A stretch of 58,307 nucleotides of DNA, from contig JAFSJJ010000036.1 in the NCBI GenBank assembly GCA_017439345.1, positions 1 through 58,307 on the forward strand, read 5' to 3'. The notes below the pieces were generated by a model. The model did no database searches. It was not told the DNA's origin and saw only the letters and a list, made by a program, of their open reading frames with translations. The position numbers and the translations under genes were made by a program. The DNA comes from Synergistaceae bacterium. Its GTDB lineage: Bacteria > Synergistota > Synergistia > Synergistales > Aminobacteriaceae. The stretch's first letter is position 1. The number at the start of each line of letters is the position of its first letter. Positions 35,981 to 45,012 of this stretch are shown one piece after another.

Positions 35981-36928
35981 ATGAATCTTGATTTTTTCGT
36001 CGTAATGTCAAATCTTGTGAGCCTGTTTGTCTTAATCGCTGCAGGTTATGCCGCCTCGCGTTCGGGACTCGTAAAGCATGAAGCAATGACTCATTTCTCA
36101 GCACTCTTAATGAAGATAACTTTGCCTTGTACTATATTTATTTCGCTCGTTCAGAAAGAATATGATCCTGCTTTTATCAATGACAGTATAATAATTATTA
36201 TTGCAGGTCTGATAGTCTTTCCTGCGATGTTATATATTTCGCGTTATCTTGCTGTGTTATTTCGAGTCAAAGAAGGTACTCGCGGAGTATGGACTTTCGT
36301 CTGCACGTTCACTAATTCGGGCTTTATGGGATTCCCTATAGCTCTTGCACTGTTCGGGCCTGAAGGTCTTGTCTTGGCCGTAATGTTAAATATAGCGTTC
36401 AACATGTCTGTCTTCACACTCGGAGCACTCGAACTCAGCAGGGATAACCCTAATCATGACTCAGGGAAACTCGACAAGAAAGCAATTATCTTCAGCAGCG
36501 TAAATATTTCTATATTATTGAGTCTTATATTTTATTTCGGGAGAATTAATCTGCCTGCTATGATCTCTATTCCCGTGAACATGCTCTCGAATATAACGAC
36601 TCCGTTATCAATGTTCTTAATAGGAATGGCTCTCGCTAACAGCAACGCTTCAGAGTTATTCAGGGACAAGGACGCATGGAGCAGCACTCTCATGAAATTA
36701 TTTGTGTTCCCTGCAGTTCTTGCATTAATCATGAAAGTTATTCCAATAAGTGCAAATCCTTTAGTCGGAGCTGTCCTCGTGTTAGTCGTAGCAATGCCTG
36801 CACCGAGTATAACTGTAATGCTGTGCGAAATGTACGGGGGAAACTTGGATTTTGCGGCCAAAGCGATGTTCATTCATAATTTGTTATGCCTTGTGAGTAT
36901 TCCTTTAGTGTGTATGCTCTTATCTTAG
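35981..36928 (+). CDS. AEC family transporter (auxin efflux carrier-like)
   Basis: A 315-residue inner-membrane protein with about ten helices in two repeats. Diagnostic segments: LFVLIAAGYAASRSGL with the first helix, TFTNSGFMGFPIALALFG (the NxGfmGfP motif) and the PSITVMLCEMYGG region near the end. Members transport malonate, malate or other small organic anions; the substrate is not predictable. It lies right after the TRAP operon but behind its own terminator. Ribosome site GGAG. Confidence 0.88.
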   Translation: MNLDFFVVMSNLVSLFVLIAAGYAASRSGLVKHEAMTHFSALLMKITLPCTIFISLVQKEYDPAFINDSIIIIIAGLIVFPAMLYISRYLAVLFRVKEGTRGVWTFVCTFTNSGFMGFPIALALFGPEGLVLAVMLNIAFNMSVFTLGALELSRDNPNHDSGKLDKKAIIFSSVNISILLSLIFYFGRINLPAMISIPVNMLSNITTPLSMFLIGMALANSNASELFRDKDAWSSTLMKLFVFPAVLALIMKVIPISANPLVGAVLVLVVAMPAPSITVMLCEMYGGNLDFAAKAMFIHNLLCLVSIPLVCMLLS

Positions 36929-37006
36929 CTTGAGTAAATATGAGTGCAGCTTCTAAATTAGATTCATGTTGATATAGAGGCTGCCCTCTGTTAATGTAAT
37001 TATTAA

Positions 37007-37642
37007 TTACGGTCTGAGTCCTATCGTGTGAATTAACTTTATCTGCTGGTCCTCGTTAAGTTTCATGAGCTGTGATAATTTCTCAGAGTCAAATGATCCC
37101 CTGACGACTGCGTTCCATCCTTTGGAAGCTGCGAATAAGTAAGCGTTCTGCATGGCTGCTCCTGTGTGGGCGAATCCCCATGAAGCAATTAACTCTTTAG
37201 GGGCCTTGCTGTCCTTCCATAAGCTCATATCATGGACGTAGGCGAGATTTACTGCTGCTTTTGATACGAAATCCTGTTTGCCTGTTTCATTCCTGTGATC
37301 TCCTGAAGCAATTAACTCAAGTGAATGAGTCAAAGCATCGTACTTGTAGACTCCTTCATAATTAAAGACGTAAATGAAAGTGTCCTGTAATCCCATTGCT
37401 ACCGGGTAAGTTCTGAGTCCTGATTCAGGTCTGTTGACTCCTGCTGTGATATAAAGCAAGTCCGAGAGTTCCTGAAGGGTTATAGCGGTGTCGGCAAATT
37501 CACGGCTTGAATGTCTGTTAGTAACTGCGTCATATAAGGGCATTCCACCGGTTTTATTAGGCTCCGGGAGCTTGATTGTCTCTGCTAATGAACATGAAGC
37601 GAATATAACGAGAATTAACGCACTGATTAAAACTTTACGCAT
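37007..37642 (-). CDS. Exported nitroreductase-family protein (SagB/ThcOx-like)
   Basis: A 211-residue flavin-dependent oxidoreductase fold with an N-terminal signal sequence (1-20, LVIFASCSLA), so it acts outside the cytoplasm. Motifs: RHSSREFADTAITLQELSDL, typical of nitroreductases/SagB-type dehydrogenases at the FMN site, NRPESGLRTYP, and the GAAMQNAYLFAASKGWNAV helix plus HTIGLRP at the C-terminus. Substrate unknown. Export is unusual for this fold but has been seen in anaerobes. Ribosome site AGGAGG. Monocistronic. Confidence 0.82.
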   Translation of the reverse strand: MRKVLISALILVIFASCSLAETIKLPEPNKTGGMPLYDAVTNRHSSREFADTAITLQELSDLLYITAGVNRPESGLRTYPVAMGLQDTFIYVFNYEGVYKYDALTHSLELIASGDHRNETGKQDFVSKAAVNLAYVHDMSLWKDSKAPKELIASWGFAHTGAAMQNAYLFAASKGWNAVVRGSFDSEKLSQLMKLNEDQQIKLIHTIGLRP

Positions 37643-37684
37643 TAAATAATTCCTCCTGATTAATAAACTTTCATGGATTATAGC

Positions 37685-37730
37685 AAAAAAACAGCCTCCT
37701 CCGTGTTAATTAATTAACTTAGAGGAAGCA
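37685..37730 (-). terminator. Terminator of the low-complexity protein gene
   Basis: On the minus strand GCTTCCTC pairs with GAGGAGGC around an AT-rich loop and is followed by TGTTTTTTT. Confidence 0.65.
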
Positions 37731-37736
37731 TAAATA

Positions 37737-38585
37737 TTAATTTAACTGTGCTTTGAGCTGGACAATCTGACTTTCGACTGACTGAAGTTCGACTCTGAGT
37801 GAAGCCTTCTTGCTGTCGTCGCGTTCAGTGTTTAATTTCTGAGTCAGCTTCGTGCGTTCCTGTTCGAGTTTCTCAAGTTCGCTGTCATTGCTTGAGTCTG
37901 AGTCCGTCTCTGAGTCCTCTTCACTGCCTGACACTGGAGCCGGGCCGCCTGATCTGCCGGGACCTCTCATACCGCCGGGACGCTGTGCCATAGTGTTAAT
38001 TGACTCTGACTCTGATTCTGATTCTGAGTCTGACTCTTCGTCTTCAGGTTTCGCAGGAGGGACGCTGCCTAATTTTGACTCCGAGTCTGATTCTTCAGGT
38101 CTCGCAGGGGGCAAATTTCCTTCTGGTAAGTCTTGACGAAGTTCGCCGCTGAACTCTTCATCTTCTGGAATCGGCGGTAAGTCCGGCATCTCTCCGGAGA
38201 ACTCTCCGTTTTCGGGCATTCCTTCCGGTCTCTCGGACTGATTGGGTGCCTCTTGGGGTCTGGCCTCGTTCATTGCCTGAGGGTTGAACGTGTAAGGGTT
38301 GAAGCTGACTGCCTCATTGTCGCGCTCTACGAATTGTCCTGAAGCATCGCGGGGCATCGTATTAATCTGAGCTTGAGTCGTTCCTGACGGTGAATAAATT
38401 CCTGCTGACTCTTGAGTCATATTGCCTTGAGGAATATATTGATCTCGTTGAGTCTGATTCTGATTTTGATTTTGATTCTGACTCTGAATTCGTGATTGTC
38501 CGGACTGTTGATTAACCTGCCTGCTGCTTTGAAGCTGTTGAAGATTGCTGCTGTCGAAGTTTCTGAACATCTGCGAAATATTCAT
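37737..38585 (-). CDS. Low-complexity Gln/Asn-, Pro- and Ser/Glu-rich protein with a C-terminal coiled coil
   Basis: Not recognised. An ATG at 38585 with AAAGGCAGG upstream is preferred over the longer open frame (to 38642). The protein has no signal peptide. It begins NISQMFRNF, then a Gln/Asn repeat (QNQNQNQNQTQ), a middle with Pro-Glu-Gly repeats (FSGEMPDLPPIPEDEEFSGE), a Ser-acidic repeat (SDSESESESES) and a C-terminal heptad helix (LEQERTKLTQKL, then SVESQIVQLKAQL) that resembles FlxA-like coiled coils. Two of its linkers are built of GANTCN hexamers. Probably a disordered scaffold. Function unknown. Confidence 0.6.
   Translation of the reverse strand: MNISQMFRNFDSSNLQQLQSSRQVNQQSGQSRIQSQNQNQNQNQTQRDQYIPQGNMTQESAGIYSPSGTTQAQINTMPRDASGQFVERDNEAVSFNPYTFNPQAMNEARPQEAPNQSERPEGMPENGEFSGEMPDLPPIPEDEEFSGELRQDLPEGNLPPARPEESDSESKLGSVPPAKPEDEESDSESESESESINTMAQRPGGMRGPGRSGGPAPVSGSEEDSETDSDSSNDSELEKLEQERTKLTQKLNTERDDSKKASLRVELQSVESQIVQLKAQLN
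37893..38037 (-). repeat. GANTCN hexamer-rich linker (Ser-acidic coding)
   Basis: Minus strand, two clusters: about 37893-37919, and seven GANTCA hexamers at 38002-38037, encoding SDSESESES-type sequence in the low-complexity protein. Confidence 0.75.
38450..38490 (-). repeat. GANTCN hexamer repeat read in another frame (Gln-Asn coding)
   Basis: The same hexamer as in the Ser-acidic arrays, shifted by one base, so it encodes Gln-Asn, Gln-Ser and Gln-Thr pairs. Confidence 0.75.
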
Positions 38586-38700
38586 AACACATAACCTGCC
38601 TTTCAAAAACTTTGCTATTACATATCGGACATAAAAACTCAAAAATTTAGCGTGCGATTTATAATATTATTCACACATCACACGAGGAGAAAATATTCTA

Positions 38701-40605
38701 ATGCGAAAAATTTTATTTATCATGATTATCATTATGTGCCTTGAAAACGTCTCACACTCCGCAGAGATTCCACGAGCAGACTTAGACGAGGCAGAGAGAT
38801 ATTTTAATAATGCATATGTTCACTTCATGAGGCGTGATTACAGGGAAGCGCAGATATATCTTGACCACGCAATCAGCGAGAATACATACATGGTAGATTA
38901 TTATTTACTCAGCGCGTTAAATCTCAACAGACTCGGAGACACTGAGGGCGCAATGTCATCATTGAACAGTTATCTTGAAGTCAGACCACTTGACGAGTCA
39001 GCACCGAGAATCCGCAAAAGTTTTGAGGAACTCGACAGCATATTACGCACAGTCTTAGGCACTGCTCCTGTTCCTGTCAGCTGGAATGCCGCGCAATCTA
39101 CTGTTCAAACCGAATGGAACACAGGATGGACCCGGCCGTTCAGCATTAAGGGAATGGGAAAAATCCGCTCACTTGGTACTACTGTATGTATTCCTGACAC
39201 TTTCGGCGATAAAATTTATATTCATCAGGGAGCTTATTCGGGAGCTATTGACGCATTTGCAGGCTTGAATAATTTTATTCAGGTCGATATACCTCAGCCC
39301 GTTATTGCGTTTCCTATGGGGGACGGAACTTTTTTAGTCTTCACTGGCAACGGAGATATTTACACTTTTGCTAATATCAACGAGCCTAATATTACCCCTG
39401 AACTTTTCGCATCAACAGCTTCACTTGTGATAACTGACGCAGAATTAATCTCGGTGAACGAATGCGCCTTTGCTGATCCTGTCGAACGCAACATAACTTT
39501 TTATAACTTGCAGAATAAAAACGTAATTATGCGGTGGTTTCCTGAAGAGCTTCCAGGAGATTTATTATTTGAACCTGTTGCTATTGAACGTTATGCAGAC
39601 TGGCTCGCGATTGCTGACAGGGCGAACTCAAGAATTTATGTATTAAACATGATGAGCCGGGAATTCTTTACGATTAACAGCGTCCAATTACCCAGAGATT
39701 TAATATGGTCATCAATGGGGGAGCTATTCGTCTTGAACGAGAACGGTGAAATTTATGATTTCGTTATAGACTTCGGGACTCGGACTTATGCTAACAGGAA
39801 TTCAGCAGCTCTTTACTCAGAATTAAATAACATCTGGAGCTTCTTTCATTCACCTGAAGGAGATATAACCTGCCTTGACATAGGGGCTTCGATGATCTAC
39901 AAAGCTCACATGATCCCATCAAGAGAAGATGTGCCGGGCTTCCTGAGCATATATAATCCCGTCATGATTACTAATATAGAGAATCGAGAGAGCTTCGTTA
40001 TTGACGCTACTATAATGTCGCCATTTATTAATTACGCCCAGAACACTAGAATAATAGCTCAATCCGTCTGGAATAATAGAAATATGCGCTGTAATGTTAC
40101 GTGGCAGAGACCAAATAACTTTGACGCTTTATTCATTCATGCACCTATGCCGCGCGGTACTGTAATGCCTCTTAACGTGAGACCCGCTCAGGTCAACAGG
40201 GGGAGCGATATTCAATTAGTACTGCCTTCGTTCTGGCTGCTTCACAAGAGTACTTTGACTAATATAATCGTTGACGCTTCTGTATCTTTCACTATGGACG
40301 ACATGATGACTTTGCTTAAATTTTGCATGAACAACGGCCTTGAACTCGATATTTACGCACGGGCAATCCCTTCACTAAGTCTGACACGTGCAAGCGCATT
40401 CACAGGAGGCAAGATTATTTACTCATTGAGAAATGCTGTGAATATTCCAGTTAAACGCACTCACTTGCAAATTCAGATTCCCCTGCCTATTGAGCTATCA
40501 TCTTCAGGGTATCCGGGACGTTCAATGCTCGCAGTGTATCTTGACGCAGGAATGATTCAATCAAGAACGTGGATGCCCCTGTGGCCTGACATGTTCACGA
40601 AATAA
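38701..40605 (+). CDS. Exported TPR and beta-propeller-like protein of unknown function
   Basis: 634 residues. A signal peptide (1-20, VSHSA) is followed by two to three tetratricopeptide repeats (about 25-115: AERYFNNAYVHFMRRDYREA, then DYYLLSALNLNRLGDTEGAM). A region of short beta blades comes next, with the look of an NHL/beta-propeller (VCIPDTFGDKIYIHQ, LAIADRANSRIYVLNMMS, GELFVLNENGEIYDF). A beta-rich C-terminus after residue 400 may be a further binding domain. Periplasmic or outer-surface. Ribosome site GAGGAG. It is divergent from the low-complexity gene and convergent with the DUF4153 gene. Confidence 0.65.
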   Translation: MRKILFIMIIIMCLENVSHSAEIPRADLDEAERYFNNAYVHFMRRDYREAQIYLDHAISENTYMVDYYLLSALNLNRLGDTEGAMSSLNSYLEVRPLDESAPRIRKSFEELDSILRTVLGTAPVPVSWNAAQSTVQTEWNTGWTRPFSIKGMGKIRSLGTTVCIPDTFGDKIYIHQGAYSGAIDAFAGLNNFIQVDIPQPVIAFPMGDGTFLVFTGNGDIYTFANINEPNITPELFASTASLVITDAELISVNECAFADPVERNITFYNLQNKNVIMRWFPEELPGDLLFEPVAIERYADWLAIADRANSRIYVLNMMSREFFTINSVQLPRDLIWSSMGELFVLNENGEIYDFVIDFGTRTYANRNSAALYSELNNIWSFFHSPEGDITCLDIGASMIYKAHMIPSREDVPGFLSIYNPVMITNIENRESFVIDATIMSPFINYAQNTRIIAQSVWNNRNMRCNVTWQRPNNFDALFIHAPMPRGTVMPLNVRPAQVNRGSDIQLVLPSFWLLHKSTLTNIIVDASVSFTMDDMMTLLKFCMNNGLELDIYARAIPSLSLTRASAFTGGKIIYSLRNAVNIPVKRTHLQIQIPLPIELSSSGYPGRSMLAVYLDAGMIQSRTWMPLWPDMFTK

Positions 40606-40616
40606 TACAGCTTTTA

Positions 40617-40668
40617 GTGAGTAGCGAATCAAAAATTTTTCTTGACTGCTGCTCACTTAATTTTATTA
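40617..40668. terminator. Bidirectional terminator between convergent genes
   Basis: GTGAGTAGC pairs with GCTGCTCAC (one mismatch) with A/T runs on both sides. Confidence 0.6.
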
Positions 40669-42357
40669 TTCGAGTCTCAAGACCTGATAAAGTTTACTGC
40701 CTGCTTGAATGTCCATTAAGTCAGACTCAACAAGTTTGACATCGTTAAGGTCCGAGAGATTGAAGCTGCCCTTGATGACTCCCAGAGGTTTTATATCGCC
40801 GCTCAAAGTGTAAAGAATGCCCGAATCTTCCGTGAATAATATCAAGTCGTGAATCTCCCTGTTATCTTTCTTGACATCTGCAAACATGAAAGCTATATCT
40901 TTCGAGTTCTTTACGTCATTAAATAATGCGCTGTCCTTCTGCCACTGGTCAACGAAAAATTTTATCTGAGCTTCTTTTAACTTCATGCCTTCGGGATAAA
41001 CTTTAGCTTCAGAAATTATTGCACGTCTCACGAGTTCAGGCGGAATATTATGCAGTGTGTAATTCAGATAGTCAGCAGGATCAACTGACATAGCAGACTC
41101 TACACCGTGCTTGACTGAGTCGCTGCCCTTACGAAGCATTGACATCAATATTTTATTTCCGTAGCGTCCTAGATTAAATCTAGTGTAAATATAATCAAAG
41201 TCTTGAGGCGAAATTTTACCGCTCTTGAGTCTCTCTGCCTGATTATATGCTGCTAATCTGAAAGGATCTAATAAAGGCGAATTCATTGCGATTGTTATTA
41301 CTGCCATGATTGCGACTGAAGCAATATTTACTCTGCCTATTGAACCGGGCCACTTGTTGAGAAGCACTGCCCCTGCATAGCCAAGCCCCCATATTCCCGT
41401 TACTATGACAAGAAAGAACGCCTGAACCCTGTCGACTGTGAGGCCGTATTGTTCGACTCGAATTCCAAGAGAGTACATGCACAAGCCTGTATAAACCGGA
41501 AGACATAATAACGAAATCTTAGCGAGAAAGTTCACAAATTTATTCTGAAAAGCAGCTTTGCTCCCGTCAAGCCATGCAGCATTTGCGAGGATAAGAGTCC
41601 CGAACTGAAGCAGAAGCATTAACGTTGAAGCCTGTCCTGTGCTCCAGAGAGTCTTTAAGCCTGAATACGGGAGGCATAATATAAATACTATAGAGAGAAT
41701 CGAGAAGAACGGAAGCAGCCACGCTAACACAGAAAGAATCCATCGGCCGAGAGAGTCAATTCCAGGATGCTTTATAGCTACTGAAATCGATATTGCAATA
41801 GTCAAGCTCGACAACGGGACAGCTATAACAGGATTGAATAATATATAAGGCACCTTATCGAGACCAACTATATCGAACAATAAGCCAGCTGTAACAAGAA
41901 GACCCCAGAACACTGCGATAACTATTGCGGCCTGAAATAGCAAGAATAAATTCCTGCAAAACTGGAAAAATATTTCACTGTAAGGCATTCTCCAGCTCCA
42001 CGCCGAAATTCTGCACTGAAAGAATGGAATTAGCAGGAACACTGTCATTGATACCCTAATCAAGTCAGACTTCTGAGACGGGACGACGTAAAAACTTCCG
42101 TTCGGTGAGTAAAGAGACCAGAGTCTATAGAGCCATAATATAAGCAGTACAAGAGTCAGCCACATTATGAGACTGAATAACCTTCGCCCCCATTGTTCTT
42201 GAGAGAGCCAGAATACAAACGGGACAATAAATATTATCGTCAAAGGCATACATAACAGAGGCCCCGACAAAGTGATTGCGTAGATGCCTAATAATATGCC
42301 CTGAATGAGTGCTGAAATTATGACCCAGATATAACGCTTTTTATCTATGCTGTTCAT
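40666..42357 (-). CDS. DUF4153 multi-pass membrane protein
   Basis: 563 residues, about ten to twelve transmembrane helices in the first 370 residues, and a soluble C-terminal part. The central portion (FWGLLVTAGLLFDIVGL, then FNPVIAVPLSSLTIAISISV and LPYSGLKTLWSTGQA) matches the DUF4153 pattern, a family of unknown function. The start has no clear ribosome site and follows the LmeA-like gene by 22 bases, so translation may depend on the upstream gene. The C-terminal domain (about 380-563) is helical and then beta-rich. Confidence 0.75.
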   Translation of the reverse strand: MNSIDKKRYIWVIISALIQGILLGIYAITLSGPLLCMPLTIIFIVPFVFWLSQEQWGRRLFSLIMWLTLVLLILWLYRLWSLYSPNGSFYVVPSQKSDLIRVSMTVFLLIPFFQCRISAWSWRMPYSEIFFQFCRNLFLLFQAAIVIAVFWGLLVTAGLLFDIVGLDKVPYILFNPVIAVPLSSLTIAISISVAIKHPGIDSLGRWILSVLAWLLPFFSILSIVFILCLPYSGLKTLWSTGQASTLMLLLQFGTLILANAAWLDGSKAAFQNKFVNFLAKISLLCLPVYTGLCMYSLGIRVEQYGLTVDRVQAFFLVIVTGIWGLGYAGAVLLNKWPGSIGRVNIASVAIMAVITIAMNSPLLDPFRLAAYNQAERLKSGKISPQDFDYIYTRFNLGRYGNKILMSMLRKGSDSVKHGVESAMSVDPADYLNYTLHNIPPELVRRAIISEAKVYPEGMKLKEAQIKFFVDQWQKDSALFNDVKNSKDIAFMFADVKKDNREIHDLILFTEDSGILYTLSGDIKPLGVIKGSFNLSDLNDVKLVESDLMDIQAGSKLYQVLRLE

Positions 42358-42379
42358 GATGTAATAAATAATTTATTCT

Positions 42380-43123
42380 TTATTTCGATTTCGGATAAGT
42401 GTATCTTATTCCGCCGGTTAATTCCTTCGGGAGAGTCCTAGTTGAGAGTACTGCACTGCCCTTCTTGAGCTGGACTTTGTGAAGTGTTACTGGTAACGGA
42501 AACTTTTTCAGATCGACTAACGGCTGAATTTTCGATAACGCCTGCCTGGTCATGTAGTCGGGCATATCTAATTTATTCACTTTGACTTTTGGATTGTTGA
42601 GCCATAACTCTTTGCCCTTTGCTATTCTGAGTCCGCTGTCTATGTTAATCAGCACGTCAAGAATTCCTGCCTTGTAATAGCCTTTGCCAGTGAGTCCTGA
42701 AGGATTAATCGACATTTGGACATTGTGCCAGTGATCATCGCTGCCAAAAGATTTATTCTCGATTGAATGATTTATATCTCTCTCTAATATAGCTGCTGTT
42801 GCAAGAACCTGAATAGCATCTTTGCATTCTACATTGCCCCGCTTCCACTCTGAAGGCTCGTTGAACTGGACTCCCTTCATTCTGAATGTCAGGCTTTCGA
42901 GTCTCAGCTTATCAATATTGAGTCCCTTGAGATCCATGTATATATCGTTGAACATTCCTGTTGGGTCCGGTTTGTCGGATATAATTAACAATGCTTTCTC
43001 AGGTCTGAACTTCTTTACGTAGAAATTTAACAAGTCCTGCACTTCATCGGCGTAACATGAACCTGCGAAAATGAATAGGGTTATTATTGCTGCGAAAAAT
43101 TTTATTTTAATTCTGCTCTTCAT
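42380..43123 (-). CDS. Exported LmeA/DUF2993-like lipid-binding protein
   Basis: The ATG at 43123, behind AAAGGAGTG, is taken as the start, giving 247 residues with a signal peptide (IITLFIFAGSCYA). A longer frame to 43279 would remove the signal peptide from the N-terminus and is rejected. The mature part (LRLESLTFRMKGVQFNEPSE, then LWLNNPKVKVNKLDMPDY and SKIQPLVDLKKFPLPVTLHK) has the repeated beta pattern of the DUF2993/LmeA family, thought to bind lipids in the envelope. Likely operon with the DUF4153 gene. Confidence 0.65.
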   Translation of the reverse strand: MKSRIKIKFFAAIITLFIFAGSCYADEVQDLLNFYVKKFRPEKALLIISDKPDPTGMFNDIYMDLKGLNIDKLRLESLTFRMKGVQFNEPSEWKRGNVECKDAIQVLATAAILERDINHSIENKSFGSDDHWHNVQMSINPSGLTGKGYYKAGILDVLINIDSGLRIAKGKELWLNNPKVKVNKLDMPDYMTRQALSKIQPLVDLKKFPLPVTLHKVQLKKGSAVLSTRTLPKELTGGIRYTYPKSK

Positions 43124-43214
43124 GAATAAACACTCCTTTATAATTAATAGCTTGTTAAAACTTGTAATATTATATAGTCTTGACGTAAATTTTGAGGGAG
43201 CGAATTTATTAATA

Positions 43215-45011
43215 ATGCCTGCTGATAATAACGAATTATATAACGAGATTAAGAATGCACTAGATATTATTGACATCATAGGCGAACGAGTCAGACTCAG
43301 ACGAACGGGAAGGGGTTATATGGGTTTATGTCCGTTTCATAACGAGAAGACTCCTTCATTTCATGTGTGGCCGGACTCTCAGTCTTATTACTGCTTTGGC
43401 TGTCATGAAGGCGGCAATATTTTCACGTTCATAATGAAGACTGAAGGAATGACTTTCCCCGAAGCATTAGAATTTCTCGCAGGCCGGGCAGGTGTTGACA
43501 TCTCTAAATACAAATCGCGCAATCGTACCCGAAATAACACAAAGAGTTTATATGACATTCTTGAACTAAGCGCAAAATTTTTCACTGATAACTTACTAGG
43601 AACTTACGGCAGTGCAGCAAGAGACTACATGAAACGCAGAGAATTAACGGACAATGACATTAACACTTTCTCGCTTGGCTATAGTCTCAACTCTTGGAAC
43701 TCTCTTATTACATATCTGACTCATTCGGGAATTCCTGAGAGAGATATTATTAACTGCGGTCTTGCAGTCGAGAACAGAAACGGAGCTTATGACAGGTTCA
43801 GAGGCAGACTTATATTTCCGGTCAGGGACATTGCAGGACGTGTTATAGCTTTCGGAGGGAGAATCATAGACTCATCAGAAGGAGTGAAATATATTAACTC
43901 ACCTGAGAGCGATATTTACTCAAAGCGCAGGAATTTATATTTACTTCATGAGGCACGAAAATTTATCAGGGAGAAGGGACGCTCAATCTTGACCGAAGGC
44001 TACATGGATGCAGTGAGATTACACAAATGCGGCTTCAAAGAGTCAGTTGCTTCACTTGGGACTTCACTGACTCCGGAACAAGCAGGATTATTATCAAGAT
44101 TTGCTGACAGGTGCTATATATGCTATGACTCTGACCAGGCAGGAAAGAACGCAGCTCTACGGGGCATGTACATTTTGCAGGAACACGGACTCGACGTTAG
44201 AGTGATTAATCTTCCTGATGACAAAGCAAAAGATCCTGACGAGTTTTTATGCTCTCATTCACCCGAAGAATTTGAAGAGGCAGTCAAGAACTCAAAGCCT
44301 TTGATACTCCAGCACATAGAGACTCTAAGACCTGCACTGAATGACTCAAGTTCAAGAAAGAATGCATTGAATGAACTCTTTGAAGGACTAAGCAAATTAA
44401 GCCTTGATGAAGCATTGCAATATCGCTCAGCAATCAGTGAAGTAACTTTTATCCCGCCGAGTGAACTCGAACGCAGATTGATTAGAATTAAGAACGATAA
44501 CGCCAGAAACTCGCAGACTCAGACTCATAATCAGACTCGAACTCTGACTCCGAATCAGACTCAGAGTCAGAGTCAGACTCGAAAAAGTTTGCATGATGAT
44601 TCACCCGAAGCAGGATTATGCGCTCTGTTAATGCGTAACCGTGAATGCCGCTTAATGATTAAGCCTCAAGAAGTTTTCGATATATTCAGCTCAGAACTTG
44701 CTCAAGATACAGCACTTGCTATATTAACGGGCAGTCCTGACGAACTCGAGTCATCATGGCTTTCACTGGGAGACACTGACAAGACGGGCTTTATTGCTAA
44801 AGGTGATGAATTTTGCAGGCAGTCAGCTTCATCAGGAGAGAATTTGACTCCTTCAGAACAATTCAGGAAGATATATAGCGAACTCAAACGCAACAGCATA
44901 GAACGCAGGATAAAATCAATAACAGCGAAACTTTTACGCGGCCAGGCAGATGACTCTGAACTTCAGGAACTAGGCAGACTTCAGAAAATGAAAGATAAAT
45001 ATATATTATAA
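43215..45011 (+). CDS. dnaG: DNA primase
   Basis: A 598-residue enzyme making RNA primers for replication. The N-terminal zinc domain CHC2 has CPFH near residues 40-43 and CFGCH near 64-68; then come the RepB/TOPRIM regions (SLGYSLNSW, GRLIFPVRDIAGRVIAFGGR, LTEGYMDAVRLHK, CYDSDQAGKNAALRG). After the TOPRIM core a low-complexity linker of Gln-Thr/Ser (44513-44582) leads to a helical C-terminal DnaB-binding region. The frame is open from 43071, but the ATG at 43215 begins the standard N-terminus (ELYNEIKNALDIIDIIGERV); GAGGGAG lies 14 bases upstream. Confidence 0.93.
   Translation: MPADNNELYNEIKNALDIIDIIGERVRLRRTGRGYMGLCPFHNEKTPSFHVWPDSQSYYCFGCHEGGNIFTFIMKTEGMTFPEALEFLAGRAGVDISKYKSRNRTRNNTKSLYDILELSAKFFTDNLLGTYGSAARDYMKRRELTDNDINTFSLGYSLNSWNSLITYLTHSGIPERDIINCGLAVENRNGAYDRFRGRLIFPVRDIAGRVIAFGGRIIDSSEGVKYINSPESDIYSKRRNLYLLHEARKFIREKGRSILTEGYMDAVRLHKCGFKESVASLGTSLTPEQAGLLSRFADRCYICYDSDQAGKNAALRGMYILQEHGLDVRVINLPDDKAKDPDEFLCSHSPEEFEEAVKNSKPLILQHIETLRPALNDSSSRKNALNELFEGLSKLSLDEALQYRSAISEVTFIPPSELERRLIRIKNDNARNSQTQTHNQTRTLTPNQTQSQSQTRKSLHDDSPEAGLCALLMRNRECRLMIKPQEVFDIFSSELAQDTALAILTGSPDELESSWLSLGDTDKTGFIAKGDEFCRQSASSGENLTPSEQFRKIYSELKRNSIERRIKSITAKLLRGQADDSELQELGRLQKMKDKYIL
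44513..44582 (+). repeat. GANTCN hexamer repeat in dnaG (Gln-Thr/Ser linker)
   Basis: About eleven hexamers of GANTCN or close variants, read in a shifted frame as CAGACT, CAGAGT and AATCAG codons. Encodes the linker before the primase C-terminal domain. Confidence 0.8.
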
Positions 45012-45012
45012 T

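Noticed and set aside
36947-36991. GCAGCTTCT/AGAGGCTGC hairpin between the AEC and nitroreductase genes as a terminator
   Set aside because: No T run on either side and a long loop; not strong enough to list as a feature.
43071-43214. Longer N-terminus for DNA primase
   Set aside because: It would add 48 hydrophobic residues not found in primases and overlap the start of the divergent LmeA-like gene.
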